Shown in pieces: positions 8,118 to 15,858 of a stretch of 64,000 nt of DNA. The stretch is from Anaerolineales bacterium (GTDB taxonomy: Bacteria; Chloroflexota; Anaerolineae; Anaerolineales; UBA4823). Location of the stretch: positions 1 through 64,000 of the forward strand of contig PQAL01000011.1 of the NCBI GenBank assembly GCA_003105035.1, in the 5' to 3' direction. Made by a program: the position numbers and the translations under genes. Position 1 is the stretch's first letter; each line of letters starts with the position of its first letter. The notes under the pieces were generated by a model that did no database searches, was not told the origin of the DNA, and was given only the letters and a program-made list of their open reading frames with translations.

Positions 8118-9271
8118 ACCTGATCAGCAACCAGTGCTGGTAATTGGAATGCAATTACTGTGCCTTTCCCCGCTTCTGAAGAGACTTCAACCTTGGAACC
8201 ATGAGCTTCGACGATCTTTTTAACCAGTGCCAGACCCAGACCAATGCCTCCATACCGCCGGGTGCTCGAGCCATCTAGCTGGTGATAGGGCTCGAAGATT
8301 TCATCTAATTTTTCGGGCGATATCCCTATCCCATTGTCAGCGACATGAAATCTAACCAGCTTATCAACTTGCGCCAGTCCCACCGTCACGCACCCGCCAG
8401 GCGGGGTGAATTTAATGGCATTCTCTGCCAGCTCCATCACTACCCACTGGATCTTTTCACTATCCATACGAACCATGCCCGGATCGGTGTCGATCTCAAC
8501 TTTCAGAACCACCGGCCGGGTTGCAGCCTTGATTTTTGCTTGTTTTAGAGCCTGGGAGATTACTTCACTAAAACTCGTCGGTTTCATCTGCAGGGTGAAC
8601 TGCCCGGTTGCTTCCAAAGAAAATTGGAGCATTTTTTCGATCAGCTCTTCCAGGCGCGCCTCAGATCTCAGCATAACGTCCAAGGCAGTCTTCTGCTCAT
8701 CCGACATATTACCCAAGCAGCCATCATTCATCAAGTCTAAATATCCACGGATATGGGTCAGGGGAGTACGTAATTCATGTGAGACGTTGGAAATGAAATT
8801 CGACTTTAGCTGGTTGAGCTCAGCCAGTTTATTCAGCGCGGATTGCAGTTCCTGTGTGCGTTCTTTAACTCTTTGCTCCAATTGGAGATTGGATTGGTGC
8901 AGAGCAGATTGCAGCTGCAGGATTTGTTCAGTGATGACCTGGTCAAGCATCTCCCGGTCGATCAGCTTCAGTTCCAATAGTGCCTGTCCAACCAGACGTT
9001 GATGACCATCCGGACCAGGCTTTTTAGCATAATCAAGGGCTGCCTGCAACCCTTCTTGGGTTAATACCCCCCGATCGATAAGCAGCTCTCCCACACGAGG
9101 GACCAGGATTTCAGGTGTTATGGGAATGGCAGGATTTTCGGAGATGCGTGCGATTACCTGTTGTTCCCCTATCACCGCGGCTAAAGCCAGGTTTACCCCA
9201 CAATGGGGGCATTCCAATACATCTTGGCTCACTGGTTGTCCACAATTGGGGCATGGTAAGTGTATATCCAT
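8114..9271 (-). CDS. Histidine kinase with zinc ribbon and MshEN-like domain
   Basis: 385 aa, soluble. The N-terminal zinc ribbon has Cys7, 10, 21 and 24. Residues 59-117 form two repeats of the pattern R(V)GELLIDRGVLTQEGL...AL and LVGQALLELKLIDREML...Q, which resembles the MshEN domain of type II secretion/pilus ATPases, some of which bind c-di-GMP. A coiled coil (about 117-155) leads to HisKA with His165 in VSHELRTP and a complete ATPase domain (N box ELAENAIKFTP, G1 VADNGIGI, G2 GGIGLGLALV). It is the first gene of the operon. c-di-GMP binding is inference from motif spacing only. Confidence 0.88.
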   Translation of the reverse strand: MDIHLPCPNCGQPVSQDVLECPHCGVNLALAAVIGEQQVIARISENPAIPITPEILVPRVGELLIDRGVLTQEGLQAALDYAKKPGPDGHQRLVGQALLELKLIDREMLDQVITEQILQLQSALHQSNLQLEQRVKERTQELQSALNKLAELNQLKSNFISNVSHELRTPLTHIRGYLDLMNDGCLGNMSDEQKTALDVMLRSEARLEELIEKMLQFSLEATGQFTLQMKPTSFSEVISQALKQAKIKAATRPVVLKVEIDTDPGMVRMDSEKIQWVVMELAENAIKFTPPGGCVTVGLAQVDKLVRFHVADNGIGISPEKLDEIFEPYHQLDGSSTRRYGGIGLGLALVKKIVEAHGSKVEVSSEAGKGTVIAFQLPALVADQV

Positions 9272-9294
9272 ATTAGGCCTGTCTGGTTTGTAAT

Positions 9295-9323
9295 ATCATA
9301 TCCTGACTTACCTTATCACGCAA
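9295..9323 (-). promoter_or_regulatory. Probable sigma-70 promoter of the kinase operon
   Basis: On the minus strand TTGCGT (9323-9318) and TATGAT (9300-9295) are separated by 17 nt, about 25 nt before the zinc-ribbon kinase start. Four of six bases match in the -35 box and five of six in the -10 box. Confidence 0.45.
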
Positions 9324-9386
9324 GCCTATCAATAATGTAATGGTATTATAAGGAAATAATTCAGGATTTAAGGCATAATATAACGT

Positions 9387-9800
9387 ATGACAGTTGCCAT
9401 GCCGATGAGATTACTTATCCTGGATCAGGATTCCCTGGAAGTTAATTTTCTCAAGCAGATTTTAAATCCGAACCAGTTTGAAATCGTCAAGCTAAATTCC
9501 AGTGCTGAAGGTATTCAGGCTACCCAATCCTGGAACCCCGATGTGATTATCATCAACACCATGCAGCCCTCAGATAATGGCTGGAAACTCTGCCGCAGGA
9601 TCCGAGAATACAGCCAGGCACCTATCCTGGTGGTCGCTGCTGTATCCGAACCTAACATGGTGGCACGTTGGCTGGATGCGGGTGCTGATGATTATCTTCC
9701 CCGCCCATTTTCCTCTGAAGTCCTGGTCGCTCACCTTCAAAAGCTCACCCGCCAGCTAAGGCTTACCCAAAACAATCCAATCGCACAACCTGCTCAATAA
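9387..9800 (+). CDS. Stand-alone receiver domain lacking the phospho-acceptor Asp
   Basis: 137 aa with a full CheY-like fold and no output domain. The phosphorylation site is lost: in PDVIIINTMQP the acceptor position is Asn57. The acid pair is changed to Asp13-Gln14-Asp15, the switch Thr is Ala (VVAAV), and the conserved Lys is Arg (LPRPF). It cannot be phosphorylated in the normal way, so it is probably a protein-interaction or decoy module for the divergent kinase operon. A CATAAT box (9374-9379) ends 7 nt before the ATG and there is no ribosome site, which points to a leaderless mRNA. Confidence 0.85.
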   Translation: MTVAMPMRLLILDQDSLEVNFLKQILNPNQFEIVKLNSSAEGIQATQSWNPDVIIINTMQPSDNGWKLCRRIREYSQAPILVVAAVSEPNMVARWLDAGADDYLPRPFSSEVLVAHLQKLTRQLRLTQNNPIAQPAQ

Positions 9801-9818
9801 TTACGCTTGTGAATACCC

Positions 9819-9846
9819 TTGATTCTTTATTTTCTTGGGTTAAAAT
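9819..9846 (+). promoter_or_regulatory. Probable promoter of the small Cys protein gene
   Basis: TTGATT (9819-9824) and TAAAAT (9841-9846) are spaced by 16 nt, 30 nt before the ATG at 9877. The same stretch contains overlapping inverted repeats: CCTTGATT (9817-9824) with AATCAAGG (9844-9851), and AATCAA (9844-9849) with TTGATT (9856-9861). Confidence 0.45.
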
Positions 9847-9876
9847 CAAGGAAATTTGATTCCAAGGAGATAAGAC

Positions 9877-10170
9877 ATGCCAGAAAAAACAGCCGATCAA
9901 TCGTCGAAATACCCACCCTCGCGATTGACTGAACGCACCGACGAGGTATGGGAAACCTCTGAAGCTGCCCAATCTCTAGAGCGCATGCGCGCCAATCCCA
10001 GGATCAAATATGTTGTTATCGTGGTCCCAGAGGATGCTTGCCCAGCCTGCCAAAACCTGACCGGTACTTATCCAAAAGATGAAGTCCCCATGCTTCCCTA
10101 CGGGGAATGTTCCCATCCGCTTGGTTGCCGAGCATATTATCTGCCGTATCTTGACGAATTATTCCCTTAA
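9877..10170 (+). CDS. Small conserved-looking Cys-containing protein, unknown
   Basis: 97 aa, not recognised. The first 40 residues are polar. The rest has a short strand (KYVVIVVPED), a CPAC pair, the segment LPYGECSHPLGCRAYYLPY with two more Cys and a His, and then the end. CPAC is a thioredoxin-like spacing but the fold is too small for thioredoxin; the four Cys and one His could equally bind a metal. AAGGAG lies 7 nt before the ATG, and a good terminator follows, so it is a real single-gene unit. Confidence 0.7.
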   Translation: MPEKTADQSSKYPPSRLTERTDEVWETSEAAQSLERMRANPRIKYVVIVVPEDACPACQNLTGTYPKDEVPMLPYGECSHPLGCRAYYLPYLDELFP

Positions 10171-10189
10171 ACCGGATGGAGCTATCAAG

Positions 10190-10224
10190 GCGGGCTGTCC
10201 CTGGTGGATCAGCCCGCTTTTTTT
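10190..10224 (+). terminator. Intrinsic terminator
   Basis: GCGGGCTG (10190-10197) pairs with CAGCCCGC (10210-10217) across a 12-nt loop and is followed by seven T. It ends the small Cys protein gene. The right arm overlaps the stop codon of the convergent CCA-transferase gene. Confidence 0.85.
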
Positions 10225-11735
10225 ATTTCTTCACTGACTAATTTCTCTGCCAGGCTGATAGCTTCTTGCCTGGTTGTTACTTCATGGCTGAATTGTGCTT
10301 CCTGGATAGCTTCGAGTAGGTCACCGATGAGGGGGCCAGGAGATATATCAAGCTCGGCCATCAGCTCGTTGCCATTAATCAGTGGCGTTGGAAAAATTCG
10401 CTCTTCCTTTGCCTCCCACCATGCTTCCAGCAACATCCGCACCACCTCAAGATGCCTCGACCAACGCTCAGGTGGTAAGATAGGCCCATAGGTAGCGAGA
10501 ACATCTGCCAGTGACAGCAAGCAAATATCCACTCCGGCTGCACCGGTGTCCCGGAAAAATCGGTATACAGCCCGCCTGCCGGGTGGCTCGGCTTCATGAG
10601 ATAACAGCGAAGGGCGCATATGGTTATTGACGATGGTCACAAGTCGCTCGATCTCCAGGCTGCTCAGTCTAAGTGCCTCACCCCGCTGCCTGACCATCCG
10701 CCCGCCAAGTTGTTCATGACCAAGGAACCTGATCTTGCCACACTCATCCGTGCTTTGAGAGGAAGGTTTCCCGATATCATGATAAAGAGCGCTGAGGAAC
10801 AACAACCCACGTTGAGGTCGATCGGGATTTAATGAATTCGTGAAGTGCTCTTTGATCTGTTGGCGGTACCTGCCTAACTTCATCACCACCAACCCCAGCA
10901 GCAGGTTTTCAGCTCTGTCTGGCTCATAGGTTATGCTGAGAACTTCAAGCAAATCTTCCAGGCGGTCAAGTACAGATAGAGTATGATTCCACGCATCCAG
11001 CACATGTGGGCTGGATTGCTGCACTCCCTTGAGCTGGCAAACTTCTGGGAAAGTATGCACTAATATACCCAGTTTGTCGAATATCCTGATCGATGAACCT
11101 GGATGGCGGCTAACAAGAATTCGGAAAAGTTCATCTCGAATTCGCTCTGGCGATACCTCAGGCAGATGATCCACTGCCGCGCGCATCCAACTCAGGGTAT
11201 CGGGCACGATCTTTAGCTCAAGGTTGATCGAGAAACGTACTGCCCGTAAAATCCTAACCGGATCCGAGAGAAAAGCAGAGGGGGAACAGGCGCGCAGTGA
11301 TCTGGATACAAGGTCTGCAGCACCACCCAATGGGTCAATAAGCGCTTGTAAGCGATGGATATCCACTGCCATGGCGTTGATTGTGAAATCCCGCTTACCC
11401 AGGTCCTCTCGTAAATCTGTACCTTGAAAAGCCGAGATGTCTACTCGGATAGCGTGCGCCCCAGCCTCTGCTGCGCCTGTAACCGGGAAGACCACTATTC
11501 GCGCTACGTTTCTGTCACTATCCAGGGGGTAATACGCCGCTCCCAGATCATTGGCCAGGTGGCGAGCAATTTTTAGTGCATCCCCACCCGTAACAAGGTC
11601 CAGGTCATAATTTTGATGATTCAGCAGGGCATCTCTAACCACACCCCCAACTAAATAGATGGGAATATCAGCAGGCAGTAGTGAAATGATCCGTCTCAGC
11701 AACGGCTGGTCAAGGCGTGCTTGCAGCTCTTCCAT
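10209..11735 (-). CDS. CCA tRNA nucleotidyltransferase / poly(A) polymerase family with HD domain
   Basis: 508 aa class II nucleotidyltransferase. Seen: YLVGGVVRDALL and the catalytic carboxylates in YDLDLV at the N terminus, the template-binding region RKRDFTINAMA / DPVRILRAVRFS, and a metal-binding HD domain (LSALYHDIGKPSS, about residue 310). It should repair or add the 3'-CCA end of tRNAs; a poly(A) polymerase role cannot be excluded from sequence. It is the third gene of the tdk-hpt-cca run, 42 nt behind hpt. Confidence 0.88.
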   Translation of the reverse strand: MEELQARLDQPLLRRIISLLPADIPIYLVGGVVRDALLNHQNYDLDLVTGGDALKIARHLANDLGAAYYPLDSDRNVARIVVFPVTGAAEAGAHAIRVDISAFQGTDLREDLGKRDFTINAMAVDIHRLQALIDPLGGAADLVSRSLRACSPSAFLSDPVRILRAVRFSINLELKIVPDTLSWMRAAVDHLPEVSPERIRDELFRILVSRHPGSSIRIFDKLGILVHTFPEVCQLKGVQQSSPHVLDAWNHTLSVLDRLEDLLEVLSITYEPDRAENLLLGLVVMKLGRYRQQIKEHFTNSLNPDRPQRGLLFLSALYHDIGKPSSQSTDECGKIRFLGHEQLGGRMVRQRGEALRLSSLEIERLVTIVNNHMRPSLLSHEAEPPGRRAVYRFFRDTGAAGVDICLLSLADVLATYGPILPPERWSRHLEVVRMLLEAWWEAKEERIFPTPLINGNELMAELDISPGPLIGDLLEAIQEAQFSHEVTTRQEAISLAEKLVSEEIKKAG

Positions 11736-11777
11736 TAAATTTCCCGATTATTTCTGTGCATCCCCAATTGGCAAAGT

Positions 11778-12335
11778 TCACGCATCAGGATCGTATTTCT
11801 CAGCTGCCAGGATCCCGATAAATGGCAAGTTACGATAGTATTCGTCAGCGTCGAGCCCATAGCCAAAAACAAACTTATCGGGAATGATAAATCCATGGTA
11901 ATCGATAGGCACTTCCACTTCCCGCCGTTCAACCTTATCCAGCAATGCACAGACTTTCAAGCTTTTCGGTTCACGGCCACTTAATAGCTCCAGCACAGCT
12001 TTTACGGTGAAGCCGCTGTCGACAATATCCTCGATTAGAAGGACATGCATGTTATGGATATCCGTATTAATGTCTAATGTAATGCGAGATTGTCCTCTGG
12101 ACCGCCGGGCACCCACCCCGTAGGAGGATACAGACATAAAATCGATCATATGTGGGATGGAGATATGGCGCATAAGATCCGTCAGGAACATCACCCCGCC
12201 TCGCAAGATGCACACCAGGAGCAGCTCCTTCCCTTGGTAATCCTGGCTGATCTGCTCACCAAGCTCGGCGATCCGTTTTTGCAGCTCTGCTTCAGAGATC
12301 AATATTTCTTCAAGAAATTCATGATAATCCTGCAT
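11778..12335 (-). CDS. hpt: Hypoxanthine phosphoribosyltransferase
   Basis: 185 aa, normal length. The PRPP-binding loop VLLIEDIVDSGFT and the flexible loop region SSYG (after IDFMSV) are typical of bacterial HPRT, as is DKFVFGYGLDADEYYRNLPFIG near the C terminus. It salvages hypoxanthine, and often guanine, to IMP or GMP in the cytoplasm. The gene starts 3 nt after the thymidine kinase stop, with AAGGAG inside the upstream gene, so the two are translationally coupled. Both are salvage enzymes. Confidence 0.93.
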   Translation of the reverse strand: MQDYHEFLEEILISEAELQKRIAELGEQISQDYQGKELLLVCILRGGVMFLTDLMRHISIPHMIDFMSVSSYGVGARRSRGQSRITLDINTDIHNMHVLLIEDIVDSGFTVKAVLELLSGREPKSLKVCALLDKVERREVEVPIDYHGFIIPDKFVFGYGLDADEYYRNLPFIGILAAEKYDPDA

Positions 12336-12338
12336 GGC

Positions 12339-12911
12339 TTACTCCTTGGGAACTTCGTGGTGCTTCCGGCAGCGCGCTTCGTACATCTCAGCTGCACCGA
12401 TGATCACGATCGGCTCATCATAGCGGGCTGGTTTTCCATTAATTATCCTCTGAGTGCGTGAAGCCGGCTCACCGCACACCATGCAAATCGCCTGGAGCTT
12501 ATCCACGTGTTCTGCCTCAGCCATCAAAACTGGCATCGGGCCAAACGGTTCTCCCCTGAAATCCGTATCCAACCCGGCTACGATTACCCGCAGTCCCCTG
12601 TCGGCAAGTTTTTGGGCAATATCGATGATCTGGTCATCAAAGAATTGGGCTTCATCAATCGCCACCACAGTCGTATCGTCATCCAGGTGGGTGAGAACTG
12701 CGCGAGCATTTTCGATCGGGATGGCTTCGAAGTCGTTTCCTGCATGAGATGTAACTTTACGGATTGCATAGCGGAAATCAACGGCAGGTTTAAAAACCTG
12801 CACTTTCTGGCGAGCGATAGTTGCACGGCGAAGACGCCGGATCAGCTCATCTGTTTTTCCACAAAACATTGAGCCGGTTATGACTTCAATGGATCCAGTA
12901 TGATGCTCCAT
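12339..12911 (-). CDS. tdk: Thymidine kinase (type II)
   Basis: 190 aa. P-loop [14 protein letters not shown] at 13-26, Walker B-like [12 protein letters not shown], the lasso region with Cys pair CMVCGEPAS, and the closing VGGA-like segment [16 protein letters not shown]. The two Cys pairs form the structural zinc site of type II thymidine kinases. It phosphorylates thymidine to dTMP for salvage. GGAGG lies before the ATG. A TATAAT box (minus strand, 12964-12959) stands about 48 nt upstream, just beyond the L31 terminator hairpin, with no good -35 partner. Confidence 0.94.
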   Translation of the reverse strand: MEHHTGSIEVITGSMFCGKTDELIRRLRRATIARQKVQVFKPAVDFRYAIRKVTSHAGNDFEAIPIENARAVLTHLDDDTTVVAIDEAQFFDDQIIDIAQKLADRGLRVIVAGLDTDFRGEPFGPMPVLMAEAEHVDKLQAICMVCGEPASRTQRIINGKPARYDEPIVIIGAAEMYEARCRKHHEVPKE

Positions 12912-12967
12912 ACACTCCTCCAGGCCTATCAGAAGTCAGTGACAATAACTACACAGTTATTATAGCA

Positions 12968-12998
12968 AACAGGCAGACGATGATGTCGTCTGCCTGTT
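12968..12998 (-). terminator. Strong hairpin after the L31-fusion gene
   Basis: AACAGGCAGACGA (12968-12980) pairs perfectly with TCGTCTGCCTGTT (12986-12998) over a 5-nt loop, a 13-bp stem. It lies 32 nt beyond the L31 gene. The minus-strand flank TGCTATAATAA is only moderately T-rich, so part of its role may be protecting the mRNA end. Confidence 0.7.
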
Positions 12999-13029
12999 AA
13001 GTTTAACTGAAAACGCTTGCACTGCAAGC

Positions 13030-13503
13030 TTATACGACGATTTCCTCTGCTGCTTCAGGCAGCTCGTATCCAAACTGGCGTAATCGCTTCTTCAAATCAG
13101 CCAGCGATTTTCGGCCGAAGCCATCAATGGCCAGGATCGTCGATTCGCCTTTTGCGAGAAGCTCCATCGCCTGCCCAACCTTGGTGATATTTGCCTTCGC
13201 CAGTGACTCTGTGGCCCGCGTACCGATGCCGAGCTCAGCGATAAGTCGGTCTGGAGATGTGCGGGCTTGCTCTCGAGCGGTTTTGTCATCGATGTATTGC
13301 TGGCGAACCTGTAATTTCTTGTAGAACCGATCAACTTGCCCTTCGGTATCGACAATACGTTGCTCACCGGTAAAGAATGGATGGCATTTAGAACACACAT
13401 CCGTATGAATTACCTTCTTGGTGGAACCGGTAGTCCAGGTGTTGCCACAAGCACAGATGACCTGTGCGTCTGGATAGAATTCCGGGTGAATACCTGCTTT
13501 CAT
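13030..13503 (-). CDS. rpmE: Ribosomal protein L31 fused to an RNA polymerase alpha-CTD-like domain
   Basis: 157 aa; ordinary L31 has about 65-90. Residues 1-65 are a complete zinc-type L31 (bL31): MKAGIHPE start, Cys17, 19, 37 and 40, and CHPFFTGEQ. After a linker, residues 83-148 match the alpha C-terminal domain of RNA polymerase: [18 protein letters not shown], then [15 protein letters not shown], with helix-hairpin-helix spacing. Positions equal to E. coli alpha Arg265, Gly296, Lys298 and Ser299 are kept (Arg96, Gly130, Lys132, Ser133); Asn268 is Glu99. The tail could bind DNA, RNA or polymerase. Third gene of rplU-rpmA-rpmE. Confidence 0.9.
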   Translation of the reverse strand: MKAGIHPEFYPDAQVICACGNTWTTGSTKKVIHTDVCSKCHPFFTGEQRIVDTEGQVDRFYKKLQVRQQYIDDKTAREQARTSPDRLIAELGIGTRATESLAKANITKVGQAMELLAKGESTILAIDGFGRKSLADLKKRLRQFGYELPEAAEEIVV

Positions 13504-13532
13504 TTTCTCAATCCTTTCACAACAATCAACAC

Positions 13533-13796
13533 TTAGGCTGTTTCAGCCGGTAAAACGCTGACCATCTTGCGATCATCGCGGATGGTTTCGTAAAGCACAT
13601 AACCGTCTATGGTAGCAAATAAGGTGTCATCCTTGCCTACCATCACGTTGTTGCCAGGTTTAATATGGGTGCCATGCTGACGAACAAGGATATTCCCAGC
13701 CCGCACGAATTCACCACCGTACTTTTTTACACCCAAACGTTGCCCCTGGCTGTCGCGCCCATTGCGGCTCGAGCCGCCACCCTTTTTGTGTGCCAT
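13533..13796 (-). CDS. rpmA: Ribosomal protein L27
   Basis: 87 aa, full length. Starts [22 protein letters not shown], the standard bL27 N terminus that reaches towards the peptidyl transferase centre, with no cleavable Firmicutes-type prepeptide. [28 protein letters not shown] is the family signature. It sits 9 nt after rplU, as is usual. Confidence 0.97.
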   Translation of the reverse strand: MAHKKGGGSSRNGRDSQGQRLGVKKYGGEFVRAGNILVRQHGTHIKPGNNVMVGKDDTLFATIDGYVLYETIRDDRKMVSVLPAETA

Positions 13797-13805
13797 ATCT
13801 ATCTC

Positions 13806-14123
13806 CTACTCTTCAGTGATCGCATCAATGCGAACACGTGTATATTGCTGCCGGTGGCCCGTCTTGGTGCGGATACGTTCCTTGGCTTTATAGCGAAACA
13901 CGACCACCTTGGGACCTTTGACGTGGTTAAGTACCGTCGCTTGGATTTTTGCACCCTTTACAAAGGGGGTTCCAACTTTGACATTCTCACCATCGGAAAT
14001 CAGCAGCACACGATCCATATCGATCTCTTCGCCAATTTCCAATGGATAGCGGTCCACATCGATGGACTCGCCGATGACGGCGCGATACTGTTTTCCGCCA
14101 TCTTCAACAATTGCATACTTCAT
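13806..14123 (-). CDS. rplU: Ribosomal protein L21
   Basis: 105 aa, full length bL21. Starts MKYAIVEDGGKQYR and ends with the signature RYKAKERIRTKTGHRQQYTRVRI. First gene of rplU-rpmA-rpmE, driven by the consensus promoter at 14290-14318. Its 5' leader, about 160 nt, has two hairpins. Confidence 0.97.
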   Translation of the reverse strand: MKYAIVEDGGKQYRAVIGESIDVDRYPLEIGEEIDMDRVLLISDGENVKVGTPFVKGAKIQATVLNHVKGPKVVVFRYKAKERIRTKTGHRQQYTRVRIDAITEE

Positions 14124-14225
14124 AAGCTTCCTCCAAGCTTCACTTCACCAGATTGCCCGCGTAGCATGGTATGATTTGAAATCCTTACCAAACGCCGGCA
14201 CTTTGGGGAAGTTGGGGATATGATT

Positions 14226-14278
14226 ACCAGCTGGGCTGGTACATGATAAATTTATGCCCCAGCAAGGCTCCTGGGGCA
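14226..14278 (-). promoter_or_regulatory. Structured 5' leader of rplU
   Basis: The rplU leader holds two perfect stem-loops. ACCAGC/GCTGGT (14226-14231 and 14235-14240) has a 3-nt loop. TGCCCCAG/CTGGGGCA (14255-14262 and 14271-14278) has an 8-nt loop and lies almost at the 5' end of the transcript. Leaders of r-protein operons often carry autoregulatory structures; that role here is inference. The gap between rplU and the ferredoxin gene (14124-14452) holds this leader, the promoter and a TATAAT-like box for the + strand (14382-14387), and no gene. Confidence 0.5.
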
Positions 14279-14289
14279 ATGCGGGCTGA

Positions 14290-14318
14290 ATTATAATAGG
14301 GATGTTTTTTCCTGTCAA
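14290..14318 (-). promoter_or_regulatory. Perfect consensus sigma-70 promoter of rplU-rpmA-rpmE
   Basis: On the minus strand TTGACA (14318-14313) and TATAAT (14295-14290) are separated by exactly 17 nt, a perfect match to the housekeeping consensus. Transcription should start near 14283, giving a leader of about 160 nt before rplU. Confidence 0.85.
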
Positions 14319-14452
14319 CGGGTTTTTCTAGGTGCTTTTTGTATCTTTCCTTATATGACAGTCTACACTATTAGTTCAGATTATAATAATCCATAATGGT
14401 TACATAAATTAACCAATTTACATGTTGTTTATCATGATTAGGAGGTATGGCG

Positions 14453-14710
14453 ATGCCCGTGAAGGGATGGATTGAAGTCGATGAGATCTTCTGCAAGGGT
14501 TGCGAGCTATGTATCAATGAATGCCCTCAGCATGTGATGGAATTAGACATGGGGAGAATAACTCCTAAAGGTTACCATCCAGTCAGGCTGGCGAAAGACG
14601 GCTGCACGGGTTGTGGGATATGTGCCATCATGTGCCCCGAAGCAGCCTTAGACGTCTTCCGCGAAGCACCGGTAAAGACGGTAAAAACCACCGCAGAAGC
14701 GACATCTTAG
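14453..14710 (+). CDS. 2-oxoacid:ferredoxin oxidoreductase, ferredoxin (delta) subunit
   Basis: 85 aa ferredoxin with two 4Fe-4S motifs: CKGCELCINECPQ and CTGCGICAIMCPE. It carries electrons from the catalytic subunits encoded just downstream. Start: GGAGG at 14441-14445 is 7 nt before ATG 14453 but only 1 nt before ATG 14447, so 14453 is chosen. First gene of a four-gene set in the usual delta-alpha-beta-gamma order. Confidence 0.93.
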   Translation: MPVKGWIEVDEIFCKGCELCINECPQHVMELDMGRITPKGYHPVRLAKDGCTGCGICAIMCPEAALDVFREAPVKTVKTTAEATS

Positions 14711-14720
14711 GAGAATCCCC

Positions 14721-15845
14721 ATGGCAAAAGAATTTCTCGAAGGTAATTTCGCCATGGCCGAAGCAGCCGTGCGCGCAGGCGTGGAAGCCTATTTTGGTTA
14801 TCCCATCACCCCTCAAACGGAAATTTTAGAGTGGATGTCACATCGCATGCCAGAGCTTGGGCGGGCTTTCCTGCAAGCTGAAAGTGAAGTTGCTGCCATT
14901 AATATGGTGTATGGCGCCGCCTGCACGGGAGCACGTGTGATGAGCTCCTCCTCCAGTCCGGGTGTCAGCCTGATGCAGGAAGGCTTATCCTACATCGCTG
15001 GCACTGAGGTGCCCATGGTGCTCATTGATGTTGTACGGGGCGGACCAGGACTGGGCAACATTGCCCCTTCCCAGGGTGACTATAACCAGCTGGTCCATGG
15101 CGGTGGTCATGGTGATTATCACCCCATCGTCCTGGCACCCGCCTCCGTACAGGAAGCCATTGACCTGACCGTTTTGGCCTTCGACCTGGCTGAGAAATAC
15201 CGCAATATTTGTATGATCATGGCGGATGGCTCAATCGGCCAGATGATGGAACCGGCTGAGCTACCGGAGATGCGCCCCCTGCGTACCATCACCCCTGATT
15301 GGGCTACCGATGGATGCCAGGGCCGCGAGCAACGCATCCTCACTTCCATCCTGATCGACCCCACCCTGGAAGAAATCTACAATCATAAGATCCTTGATAC
15401 CTGGTACCGCATCCAAGCTAATGAGATCCGCTACAAGGAGTATTATTTGGATGATGCCGAATACGTGGTCATCGGTTTCGGCACTGCTGGGAGGATCGCC
15501 CTCACTGCGGTTCGCAATGCCCGTGCACAAGGCATCAAGATCGGCTTATTTCGGCCCATTTCCCTCAGCCCCTTCCCATTCCCGCAATTAGAGGAGCTAG
15601 CCAAAACTGCCCAGGGCATCCTGGTCACTGAGATGAACACCGGCCAGATGCTGGAAGACGTCAAGATGGCTGTCAAGGGGCGCGTGCCAATCGAGTTTTA
15701 TGCCCGGGTAGGTGGCATCGTCCCCTACCCCGATGAGATCCTGGGCGAGATCCATCGCCTGGTGCATGAGCCGAAGAATATCGGCGGCGACCCACGCCAA
15801 CGCTGGATGCAGCGTCTCAAAGATGGCGTGATCACCCTCTCTTAA
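14721..15845 (+). CDS. 2-oxoacid:ferredoxin oxidoreductase, alpha subunit
   Basis: 374 aa. Contains the pyrimidine-binding domain ([27 protein letters not shown] ... [11 protein letters not shown]) and the transketolase-C-like domain ([13 protein letters not shown] ... [11 protein letters not shown]). With the beta subunit it forms the TPP site that decarboxylates a 2-oxoacid to acyl-CoA and reduces ferredoxin. The layout resembles KorA/VorB-type enzymes for 2-oxoglutarate or branched-chain 2-oxoacids more than the pyruvate enzyme PorA, but substrate is not settled by sequence. It starts 10 nt after the ferredoxin subunit. Confidence 0.93.
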   Translation: MAKEFLEGNFAMAEAAVRAGVEAYFGYPITPQTEILEWMSHRMPELGRAFLQAESEVAAINMVYGAACTGARVMSSSSSPGVSLMQEGLSYIAGTEVPMVLIDVVRGGPGLGNIAPSQGDYNQLVHGGGHGDYHPIVLAPASVQEAIDLTVLAFDLAEKYRNICMIMADGSIGQMMEPAELPEMRPLRTITPDWATDGCQGREQRILTSILIDPTLEEIYNHKILDTWYRIQANEIRYKEYYLDDAEYVVIGFGTAGRIALTAVRNARAQGIKIGLFRPISLSPFPFPQLEELAKTAQGILVTEMNTGQMLEDVKMAVKGRVPIEFYARVGGIVPYPDEILGEIHRLVHEPKNIGGDPRQRWMQRLKDGVITLS

Positions 15846-15858
15846 TGTTAAGGAAAAA

